Shown here piece after piece: positions 1-7,117 of a DNA stretch of 8,761 bases (positions are counted from its first letter, which is position 1; the number at the start of each line of letters is the position of its first letter). The position numbers were made by a program, and so were the translations under genes. The stretch comes from Pseudomonadota bacterium (GTDB lineage: Bacteria; Pseudomonadota; Alphaproteobacteria; Acetobacterales; Acetobacteraceae): contig JAJZHU010000082.1 in the NCBI GenBank assembly GCA_021798375.1, forward strand, positions 1 through 8,761, written 5' to 3'. The notes beneath the pieces are model-generated. The model searched no databases, was not told the origin of the DNA, and saw only the letters and a program-made list of their open reading frames with translations.

Positions 1-1405
1 GATTGAAATAGGCTGAAATATTCGGATTCAGGCTTTGCACAACGCCCAATTTTGGCATCACCGTGGTGAACTGATCGCTCCGATTTGGCACGCGCTGATA
101 GAGACCGAAAATTCCGCTGCTCATATGATTGCTGTAATCATACCAGGTTTGTTCCAGCCTTACCCCGGCTATAATGCGCGTGGAAGGCGAAACATGCCAT
201 TCCGAATGGACATACGGCGCCAAAACCTTGTCAACGACGCCGAAATTATAATGTTCGCCGAAAGCGGAAACCGCGCCGGACATTTTGAAACTTGGCCGGT
301 TCTGAAATTCTGTGTACCAACCATCGGTATATTCGCTGTCCAAACCAAAAATAATCTTATGCCCACCGGAAAGCGTCTTATAAAGCGCGGATTGCAACCC
401 GCCGCTGGTATGGGCATTTTTTTGAATCGCCAGCGACGGCAAATAACTCATCAAAAAACCCATTCCCGTGGTGCGAAAATACGGCGTCAGGCTCAACTTC
501 CAATCGTCGCCCAAATTATCGTCCCAACGGCTCTGCCCACGAATGGAAGCGGCCTTGCGATAGGCTTGTGGCACCGGATTACGCCGGGCGCTCGCCCAAT
601 TGTCATAGGCATCGTAACCAATGATATAAGCACCCGAGCGTTGATCGAGCGTCTGACCCGACAACGTCGAGGTAACGGTTGAATTGCCTCCCTGCCAGAC
701 ATCGCGCAGCTCAAATTTTCCCTCGGTAATTCCGGTATCCTGACGCCAGCCCGCGTCGTGTACGCCCTCGGCGCTGACGCGGAAATCGTTCGCGCCGACG
801 GCCTGGCTATAGCTGGCCATCGTGCGGCGTTGGCCATAGCTTCCGGCCTCAACATACAAAGATCCGCTGGGTTTCACGGTTGGGGCCAGCGGGATCACAT
901 TGATCATTCCGTCTTCGGCGTTCGATCCATAAAGCGCGCTGCCGGGGCCGCGGATCACCTCAACCGAACCGGCTTGCTCGATATCGGCTTCATAAAGCCC
1001 GTTCACATTGCCAAATCCGGCCGCTCGCAACGGTACGCCGTCTTCCAAATACAGAAACGATCCCGCGCCCGCGCCCGCGTTCAACACCGGCGAACGAATG
1101 GCGGTGAGATGTTCCTCGCCCGAGCCCTGCTGAATATTCACACCGGCCAGTTGATTTAAAATCTCCGATGGACGTTCCGGCGCGGTGAAAACAATATCGC
1201 GGCGATCGATCACGCTTTCATTGCTGACCTGATTGATCAGTTTGCTTTGCTGCCGGGTGGCGGTCACCACCACCATATCGGCCGCCGCAACCGTCGAATT
1301 TTCCGCCGCCCGCGCGCAGGGAAATGCCGCCAGGGTCACACCCGCGCATAATCCAACCACGCGCACCCGCGCCCGCCCGGCATTGATCCCACTCACGTTT
1401 GCCAC
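1..1405 (-). CDS. TonB-dependent outer-membrane receptor, N-terminal part (3' end beyond window)
   Basis: Outer-membrane gated channel that imports a scarce ligand (siderophore, vitamin, sugar or other compound) using TonB energy. The frame is open from about 1405 to the window edge, about 468 residues. The start is probably GTG at 1405 or 1396; an in-frame TAA lies just upstream and there is no clear ribosome binding site. The N-terminus is a signal peptide: Arg residues at 11-15, hydrophobic VVGLCAGVTLAAF, and a cleavage-like ARA ending near residue 33. A TonB-box-like DMVVVTA follows at about 43-49. The plug domain runs to about residue 175 and includes the typical VEVIRGPGSALYGSNAEDG (about 148-166). 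The remainder is beta-barrel with alternating aromatic and polar strands and a PKLGVV segment near the cut. The ligand cannot be deduced. It lies 99 nt downstream of hpaG2 on the same strand, so it may be co-transcribed or have its own promoter. Confidence 0.93.
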   Translation of the reverse strand, partial: MANVSGINAGRARVRVVGLCAGVTLAAFPCARAAENSTVAAADMVVVTATRQQSKLINQVSNESVIDRRDIVFTAPERPSEILNQLAGVNIQQGSGEEHLTAIRSPVLNAGAGAGSFLYLEDGVPLRAAGFGNVNGLYEADIEQAGSVEVIRGPGSALYGSNAEDGMINVIPLAPTVKPSGSLYVEAGSYGQRRTMASYSQAVGANDFRVSAEGVHDAGWRQDTGITEGKFELRDVWQGGNSTVTSTLSGQTLDQRSGAYIIGYDAYDNWASARRNPVPQAYRKAASIRGQSRWDDNLGDDWKLSLTPYFRTTGMGFLMSYLPSLAIQKNAHTSGGLQSALYKTLSGGHKIIFGLDSEYTDGWYTEFQNRPSFKMSGAVSAFGEHYNFGVVDKVLAPYVHSEWHVSPSTRIIAGVRLEQTWYDYSNHMSSGIFGLYQRVPNRSDQFTTVMPKLGVVQSLNPNISAYFN

Positions 1406-1440
1406 CCATCGTCTGCATTATATATAGAGCCGATGGATGG

Positions 1441-1467
1441 ATTATACCGTAGACCCGCGTGCGCCAA
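1441..1467 (-). promoter_or_regulatory. Possible promoter for the TonB-dependent receptor gene
   Basis: In the 99-nt gap between hpaG2 and the receptor gene, the minus strand carries TTGGCG (1467-1462), a 15-nt spacer and a perfect TATAAT (1446-1441). This would start transcription about 30 nt upstream of the GTG start. The spacer is shorter than the usual 16-18 nt and the -35 is only a partial match. A second TATAAT (1422-1417) lies too close to the start codon to be likely. I saw no riboswitch-like structure and no recognisable Fur box in the gap. Confidence 0.3.
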
Positions 1468-1504
1468 GCCCTCAGGCATCTTTTAATCTGTGTTCGCGCG
1501 CCGC

Positions 1505-2257
1505 CTATCCCGGCAATTTCGGATAATTCACCAACCTGCCTATCGATTCGATCTCGCAAACCACTTCGTCACCACCAGCGACAAAATGAACCCCATGCGG
1601 TGTGCCCGTTAGAATCATGTCCCCCGGCTTCAAGGTCATGAAGTCGGACAAATATACGATCAACCCGGCGATATCGAACACCATGTCGGCGGTTGATCCG
1701 GATTGCACGATCTTGCCATTGACGGTGGTGGAAAGCGCCAACGCCTGCGGATCGGCAACATCCGCCGCATCGACGATCCATGGTCCCAAAGGCGTGGTGG
1801 CATCACGGTTTTTCACCCGCAAATTGGGGCGGTAATAATTTTCCAAATATTCGCGGATCGCGTAATCGCACGCAACCGTATAGCCAGACACATAAGACAG
1901 CGCATTTTCCCGCGATATCTTGCGTCCCGGTTTGCCGATAATCGCCACCAATTCGCATTCCGGATGCATCTGATTGCCATCTTGCGGACGCGGCGATGTG
2001 CCATTGTGGCCGACGAAGCTATTCTGTCCCTTGATAAACACCAAAGGTTCAGCCGGCGCCTTGAAACCAAGTTCGGCCGTATGATCGGCGTAATTCAACC
2101 CCAGCGCAAACACTGTCGCACCGGGCGTGACCGGCGCCAACCATTGCGCACCATCAACCGGCACCCGAACGCCATCGTTCAACAATAACTCAGCTTGATC
2201 ATCCGACAGCACCGCCCACACCGCGCGCCCCTGATGGAAAATACGTGCGCGCCTCAT
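1505..2257 (-). CDS. hpaG2: HpaG2: homoprotocatechuate-pathway isomerase/decarboxylase, C-terminal-type subunit (FAH family)
   Basis: A 250-residue fumarylacetoacetate-hydrolase-fold enzyme corresponding to the C-terminal half of E. coli HpaG/HpcE. That bifunctional enzyme decarboxylates 5-oxopent-3-ene-1,2,5-tricarboxylate (OPET) and isomerises 2-hydroxyhepta-2,4-diene-1,7-dioate (HHDD) in the cytoplasm. Visible hallmarks are FALGLNYADHTAELGF (50-65), the metal-binding HPECELVAIIG with E100 and E102, the third ligand D131 in ACDYAIREYLENYYRPN, VKNRDATTPLGP (148-159), and the C-terminal MTLKPGDMILTGTPHGV (207-223). The ATG lies in a 4-nt ATGA overlap with hpaG1. An AGAGG at 2269-2265 lies 7 nt upstream of it, so the two are translationally coupled. 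Family assignment is secure. The exact split of activities between the two subunits is inferred from the family. Confidence 0.93.
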   Translation of the reverse strand: MRRARIFHQGRAVWAVLSDDQAELLLNDGVRVPVDGAQWLAPVTPGATVFALGLNYADHTAELGFKAPAEPLVFIKGQNSFVGHNGTSPRPQDGNQMHPECELVAIIGKPGRKISRENALSYVSGYTVACDYAIREYLENYYRPNLRVKNRDATTPLGPWIVDAADVADPQALALSTTVNGKIVQSGSTADMVFDIAGLIVYLSDFMTLKPGDMILTGTPHGVHFVAGGDEVVCEIESIGRLVNYPKLPG

Positions 2258-2868
2258 GCCAGCACCTCTTGTTCAAAACTGGTCACCAGTTGCGGCAGCG
2301 CCGCGTGTCGCACCTCGATACGCTGCCCTACGCGCGCGCGGGGGGCATCGCCCGCCAACCCGATCAGCAACACATCACCATCGGCGAGCGTCATAAAAGC
2401 GGTCACATCGGCGATCAGATCGGGAATGGCGCGCACCAGACGTTCCAACGACCACCGATGGACCTGCACGCCATCGATCAAGGTGAGGATCTCGGATTTG
2501 GTCAGGGCAACCAGATCATAGGCCACAAAAGACCCCATCGGCAGAAAACCATCGCGGCAACGCTGCCTGATCGCCGGCCGGTAATAGCTTGCATGCGGCT
2601 CGCACACATCCAGCGCCAACGCCGCGGCCACCGGCACGCCCAATTGATCGCCGAACAGCAGTGCGATGGTGGCGGCCGCCTCGACCTCGGGCAACTCACC
2701 CGGCACCGGCACCGCCGCCCCATCGAGACGCAGCGTATTATGCGGCTTTATGTATAAAACCGGGGCTTTGGGCGGCGCCGCATAGGGTTTTTGCCCAAAT
2801 GCATCCATCATCCCGGCATTTTGCTCACGATCGTTGAGCACGACACCATAGACCGACCCGACGATCAT
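2254..2868 (-). CDS. hpaG1: HpaG1: homoprotocatechuate-pathway isomerase/decarboxylase, N-terminal-type subunit
   Basis: A 204-residue FAH-fold protein matching the N-terminal half of the fused enterobacterial HpaG/HpcE. Its start, VYGVVLNDREQ, continues into PYAAPPKAPVLYIKPHNT (28-45). The highly characteristic SYYRPAIRQRCRDGFLPMG follows at 94-112, and a degenerate C-terminal loop LADGDVLLIGLAGDAP at 161-176. At the positions of the two metal-binding Glu residues it has Ala65 and Thr67; only the Asp (D87) remains. As I recall, the E. coli N-domain is similar. The segment between G73 and D87 looks about nine residues shorter than in E. coli. The ATG is preceded by GAGGA (2880-2876) with 7-nt spacing. 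It is the first gene of the minus-strand unit, divergent from hpaR, and presumably forms a hetero-complex with HpaG2. Confidence 0.9.
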   Translation of the reverse strand: MIVGSVYGVVLNDREQNAGMMDAFGQKPYAAPPKAPVLYIKPHNTLRLDGAAVPVPGELPEVEAAATIALLFGDQLGVPVAAALALDVCEPHASYYRPAIRQRCRDGFLPMGSFVAYDLVALTKSEILTLIDGVQVHRWSLERLVRAIPDLIADVTAFMTLADGDVLLIGLAGDAPRARVGQRIEVRHAALPQLVTSFEQEVLA

Positions 2869-2884
2869 CTTTATGTCCTCATAA

Positions 2885-2917
2885 TTATCGTTTGAGATAT
2901 ATAGTTAACATGATAAG
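2885..2917. promoter_or_regulatory. Candidate HpaR operator between hpaG1 and hpaR
   Basis: The 77-nt divergent gap contains TTAACATGATAAG (2905-2917). It matches TTAACACGATAAG (3513-3525) in front of hpaE at 12 of 13 positions. It also forms the right half of a longer imperfect dyad. TTATC (2885-2889) and GATAA (2912-2916) are exact inverted repeats centred at about 2900, with a TATATA core, and 11 of 16 base pairs are symmetric. MarR-family repressors bind such AT-rich dyads, and the site could control both hpaG1G2 and hpaR itself. That HpaR is the binding protein is inference from location and repetition. Confidence 0.5.
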
Positions 2918-2924
2918 CTATCAA
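2896..2924 (-). promoter_or_regulatory. Proposed hpaG1G2 promoter with internal operator-like box
   Basis: On the minus strand TTGATA (2924-2919, one mismatch to TTGACA) is followed by a 17-nt spacer and TATATC (2901-2896, four of six matches). The transcript would start near 2889, giving a leader of about 20 nt that still holds the GAGGA ribosome binding site. The 13-bp box discussed at 2905-2917 lies wholly in the spacer. A closer GATAAT (2889-2884) was discarded because it would start transcription inside the ribosome binding site. Confidence 0.5.
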
Positions 2925-2930
2925 GAGCCA

Positions 2931-2937
2931 GGAGGAG
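2931..2937 (+). promoter_or_regulatory. Strong ribosome binding site fixing the hpaR start
   Basis: GGAGGAG sits 8 nt before GTG at 2946. It sets the hpaR start at this GTG rather than at in-frame codons further upstream (2892, 2910), which would place the operator region inside the gene. Confidence 0.85.
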
Positions 2938-2945
2938 AAAATTCG

Positions 2946-3461
2946 GTGACCAATAAGCGGGCGCTGCCCCCCTACCGCATATCGCTTGCCGGTGTACTGA
3001 TGGCCGCCCGCGAGGCCGTGATGGCGCCCATCCGCCCGGTATTGCGCCACGCCGACGTGACCGAGCAACAATGGCGCGTGCTGCGGGTGTTGAACGACGA
3101 GGGCAAGATGGACCCCTCGCAACTTGCCTCCTCGGCTTTGCTGTTCGCCCCCAGCGTCACGCGAATCTTAAAAGAATTGCTCGATCGCGGCCTGATCGAG
3201 CGCACGCAAGACCCTTCGGATGGCCGCCGCTCGATCATCGTAATTTCCGCCAATGGCCGGGATCTGGTGGAACGGGCCGCCGCCCACACACTGCACCTGC
3301 TCGATGCCTACGCCGAATGTTTTGGCGCCGAGCGGTTAAAGCATCTGTTGGACGAAATGAGCGCCCTGACGGAACAGATTTCCGCGCTCAATCTGAAAAA
3401 TGGACCTATTCCACTGATCAAAGACGGATTCGCGCCCAAGGCGCCGCCGAAACGGAAATAA
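2946..3461 (+). CDS. hpaR: HpaR: MarR-family regulator of the homoprotocatechuate operon
   Basis: A cytoplasmic DNA-binding protein of 171 residues, expected to act as a homodimeric repressor relieved by the pathway's aromatic substrates, as for E. coli HpaR. The opening LMAAREAVMAPIRPVLRHADVTEQQWRVLRVL (18-49) follows the E. coli HpaR pattern closely (AREAAM, RPI, LTEQQWRI). A winged helix-turn-helix follows: MDPSQLASSALLFAPSVTRIL (about 55-75), then LLDRGLIERTQDPSDGRRS (78-96), where DPSDGRR is the typical MarR wing. The C-terminal helix (118-150) would dimerise. A basic Pro/Lys tail (about 153-171) extends beyond the E. coli protein. It is transcribed divergently from hpaG1 and in the same direction as hpaE, 93 nt upstream of it. 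No good -10/-35 pair of its own is evident. Confidence 0.92.
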   Translation: MTNKRALPPYRISLAGVLMAAREAVMAPIRPVLRHADVTEQQWRVLRVLNDEGKMDPSQLASSALLFAPSVTRILKELLDRGLIERTQDPSDGRRSIIVISANGRDLVERAAAHTLHLLDAYAECFGAERLKHLLDEMSALTEQISALNLKNGPIPLIKDGFAPKAPPKRK

Positions 3462-3503
3462 GATCATTTTTGGAACGCCCCGATAAGCCCCGCGATTGCC
3501 CCC

Positions 3504-3531
3504 TTGAAAAACTTAACACGATAAGTATAAT
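3504..3531 (+). promoter_or_regulatory. Sigma70-type promoter of hpaE
   Basis: TTGAAA (3504-3509) and a perfect TATAAT (3526-3531) are separated by 16 nt, in the 93-nt gap before hpaE. This is the best promoter match in the window. Transcription would start near 3538, leaving a leader of about 17 nt that contains AGGGAG (3543-3548). Because the start falls in a separate unit, hpaE need not depend on readthrough from hpaR. Confidence 0.75.
3513..3525. promoter_or_regulatory. Candidate HpaR operator in the hpaE promoter spacer
   Basis: TTAACACGATAAG fills most of the spacer between the -35 and -10 of the hpaE promoter and abuts the TATAAT. It is the second copy of the box at 2905-2917, with one mismatch. 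With flanking bases it forms a short imperfect dyad, ACTTA-N6-TAAGT. A bound repressor here would block RNA polymerase. A further lone GATAAG lies upstream at 3482-3487. The regulator's identity is inferred. Confidence 0.5.
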
Positions 3532-3554
3532 CCCCCTAACGAAGGGAGTTCTTC

Positions 3555-5063
<1,509 letters not shown>

Positions 5064-5088
5064 TACTGACGGTTTGAACTATCCTCCT

Positions 5089-5108
5089 CCGCATCGTCAC
5101 CGGTGCGG
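5089..5108. terminator. Hairpin between the convergent hpaE and motA genes
   Basis: The 48-nt gap between the two convergent stop codons holds an 8-bp stem, CCGCATCG paired with CGGTGCGG (one G-T pair), and a TCAC loop. Its position would suit a shared two-way terminator. There is no run of T on either side, so it is not a textbook intrinsic terminator. Confidence 0.35.
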
Positions 5109-5111
5109 GGG

Positions 5112-5978
5112 TCAGGAAATTTGCAGATTCTGCAATGCTTCCTCCAGTTCCTGAAAGCTGGGCATATGTTCGTTGGGGGCCATCTTGCGGCCGGTTTCCA
5201 CGCTGATCTGCGGCGCGTTGCCATGCAAATGCGCCACCAGCACGGCGCGGATCACTTCAAAATATTTGGCTTCATCCTGCACCACATTCAGCAAATTGCT
5301 CGCACACGGCCCAACAACGCCGTAAGCCAGCAACACGCCCAGAAATGTTCCCACCAGCGCGTGCCCGATCATTTCACCCAGCACAGCGGGTGGTTCGCTG
5401 ATATGCGACATGGTTTCCACCACCCCCAACACCGCCGCCACAATACCAAGCGCGGGCAGGCCATCAGCAATGGTTTGCAACGCATGGGCCGGGTGCAATT
5501 CTTCGTTGAGGGTCTTTTTCAACTCGCGCGCCATCACGTCTTCAATTTGATGCGGATCATCGGCATTCATCCCGACCATGCGCAAATAATCGCAAATCAT
5601 CGTGCTGGCGTGATGATTTGCCAGGATTTTGGGAAATTTCTGAAACGCCGCGCTTTCCGACGGCTTTTCGATATGCGACTCAAGCGCCATGGCGCCTTTC
5701 ATATTGGCCAGACGCACAAAATAATACAGCAGGCACAACAGCTCGACATAATCGAGTTTTTTAAAACTGGCGCCTTTCATCACCTTAACCATGCCGGCGC
5801 CGGTATGTTTCAATCCCGTGACCGAATTGGCCATCACAAAAGTGCCGATCGCAGCGCCCCCAATGGTGAGCATTTCAAACGGCAGCGCCTCCATGACCAC
5901 GGCGATATTGCCGCCCGAGGCGGCAAAGCTGCCAAAGACACACAACAATACAAATACAAGCCCACCAATCGCCAACAT
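5112..5978 (-). CDS. motA: MotA: flagellar motor stator, proton-channel subunit
   Basis: Inner-membrane protein of 288 residues, of normal family length, that forms the ion channel with MotB and pushes on the rotor. Membrane segments are visible near 1-20, 32-50, about 168-190 and 202-222. Conserved landmarks are SGGN (21-24), LEMT-type LTIGGAAIGTFV (37-48), MALESHIEKPSESAAFQKFP (97-116), P175 in DGLPALGIVAAVLGVV (E. coli Pro173) and P224 in GTFLGVLLAYGVVGP (E. coli Pro222). PSFQELEEAL lies near the C-terminus. E100 matches E. coli Glu98, but Asn92 stands where E. coli has Arg90, which contacts the rotor protein FliG. The start aligns with E. coli MotA and lies 9 nt after motB with only a weak ribosome binding site, which suggests coupled translation. 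The gene order motB then motA is the reverse of the usual one. Confidence 0.97.
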   Translation of the reverse strand: MLAIGGLVFVLLCVFGSFAASGGNIAVVMEALPFEMLTIGGAAIGTFVMANSVTGLKHTGAGMVKVMKGASFKKLDYVELLCLLYYFVRLANMKGAMALESHIEKPSESAAFQKFPKILANHHASTMICDYLRMVGMNADDPHQIEDVMARELKKTLNEELHPAHALQTIADGLPALGIVAAVLGVVETMSHISEPPAVLGEMIGHALVGTFLGVLLAYGVVGPCASNLLNVVQDEAKYFEVIRAVLVAHLHGNAPQISVETGRKMAPNEHMPSFQELEEALQNLQIS

Positions 5979-5987
5979 GTTTTTTGC

Positions 5988-7061
5988 TCAATTTTTATGC
6001 CGCGGCAAAGCAAAACCACCCGCCGCCGGCGCAACCGCGGGCGCAACTTGCGGCGGGGCATTCAACATCACCGGCCCTGTGAATTTTGATGCGTCGCGCA
6101 ACACCACGATGGCAATCCGGCGGTTAGCCGCGGCAAATGGCTGATCCGGCAACAGCAATTCACGATCCGCATTGCCGCTGACCGAAGCAATGCGCGAGGG
6201 CGGCAAACCCATTTTTTCCAAAAAACGTCGCGTTGCATTGGCGCGGTCGGCGGATAATTCCCAGTTGCTGCGATCACCCGAAACAAAGGGTTGCGCATCG
6301 GTGTAACCGGCAATCGAAATGGATTCCGTTAATTTTTTCAGCACCGGCGCAACTTTTTCCAACAATGCCTCGGCCCGGACGTTCAAATCGGCCGATCCGG
6401 TGGCGAACATCGCTTGCTTGTCGTCATCCATGATCTGAATGCGCAACCCGCCACGGGTCATGTCCACCGCCAAATGTTGGCCCAACGAGCCCAACGACGG
6501 GTCGGCGGCAATCGCTTGCTTGATTTCGTCGGCAGCCGCCTCGAACGCCTTTTTTTCGGTCGCCGCGTCGGCTGCGGCGATTTCATCGGCGGATGGTTGG
6601 TGCGATTTTGAAGCTGCGCCATTGCCGGTGGCGCTGTCGCTGCTGTTTTGCACGCTGCCGTCTCCGGCGTGCAAAGGCGTCGCAACAGTGTTGGCGGTGT
6701 CGTCCTCCTCCACATCGGTTTGCGGCTGCGCCTTGCCCGGAATCACCTGTGTCGCGCCGCTGGTGGAAACCATCTCGCCCGGATCATAGGGCGTGCTGCC
6801 GCCGAAAGGCTTGCCGGCGCCCGAAGTGTTGCGTGACATCAGATTCGACGGGCTGAAATAATCGGCCAGCCCCTTCCGCTGCGCCTCGGTGGTGGCGTTC
6901 AACAGCCACATCAGCAGGAAGAACGCCATCATCGCCGTCACGAAATCGGCATAGGCCACTTTCCATGCACCGCCGTGATGACCGCCTTCGACGATCTCCT
7001 CTTTTCTGATGACGATTATGGGTTTGTCGCCGCCTTTGCCTCTGTCGCTCTTTTTGCTCAT
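5988..7061 (-). CDS. motB: MotB: flagellar motor stator, peptidoglycan-anchoring subunit
   Basis: The partner of MotA: a single-span inner-membrane protein with a periplasmic OmpA-like domain that anchors the stator to peptidoglycan. From the ATG at 7061 it has 357 residues. A basic cytoplasmic N-terminus is followed by WKVAYADFVTAMMAFFLLMWLL (about 33-54), with the proton-binding Asp39 (E. coli Asp32), then ADYFSPSN. A long Ser/Ala/Gly- and acid-rich linker runs from about 77 to 190. The OmpA domain follows, with YTDAQPF (253-259) and the peptidoglycan-binding NWELSADRANATRRFL (266-281). A Pro/Ala-rich tail of about 35 residues ends the protein. An alternative ATG at 7076 would add five residues; neither start has a clear ribosome binding site. 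It lies 56 nt downstream of the glycosyltransferase gene on the same strand and could have its own promoter, which I cannot identify. Confidence 0.95.
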   Translation of the reverse strand: MSKKSDRGKGGDKPIIVIRKEEIVEGGHHGGAWKVAYADFVTAMMAFFLLMWLLNATTEAQRKGLADYFSPSNLMSRNTSGAGKPFGGSTPYDPGEMVSTSGATQVIPGKAQPQTDVEEDDTANTVATPLHAGDGSVQNSSDSATGNGAASKSHQPSADEIAAADAATEKKAFEAAADEIKQAIAADPSLGSLGQHLAVDMTRGGLRIQIMDDDKQAMFATGSADLNVRAEALLEKVAPVLKKLTESISIAGYTDAQPFVSGDRSNWELSADRANATRRFLEKMGLPPSRIASVSGNADRELLLPDQPFAAANRRIAIVVLRDASKFTGPVMLNAPPQVAPAVAPAAGGFALPRHKN

Positions 7062-7117
7062 CAGTGCCCGACCCATCAAACCAGGCTCTAGAATGGCCGC
7101 AGGGGCTTAATCTCCCC

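Noticed and set aside
35..682. A 215-codon plus-strand open frame opposite the TonB-dependent receptor
   Set aside because: The minus strand encodes a continuous beta-barrel sequence through this region, and the plus-strand product looks random.
1406..1504. A possible cobalamin-type riboswitch upstream of the TonB-dependent receptor
   Set aside because: The gap is only 99 nt, shorter than such riboswitches, and I could not find the conserved B12-box-like sequence.
2892..2945. An 18-residue N-terminal extension of HpaR
   Set aside because: It has no ribosome binding site and overlaps the operator-like dyad, whereas GGAGGAG is well placed for GTG at 2946.
5103..6089. A 328-codon open frame on the plus strand opposite motA
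   Set aside because: It is antisense to a clearly conserved motA, and its translation is rich in His, Arg and Gln with no recognisable domain. It is an artefact of GC-rich codon use.
7077..7117. A small hairpin (AGGGG paired with CCCCT) between the glycosyltransferase gene and motB
   Set aside because: It has only five base pairs, a nine-base loop and no following T run, so it does not support a terminator.
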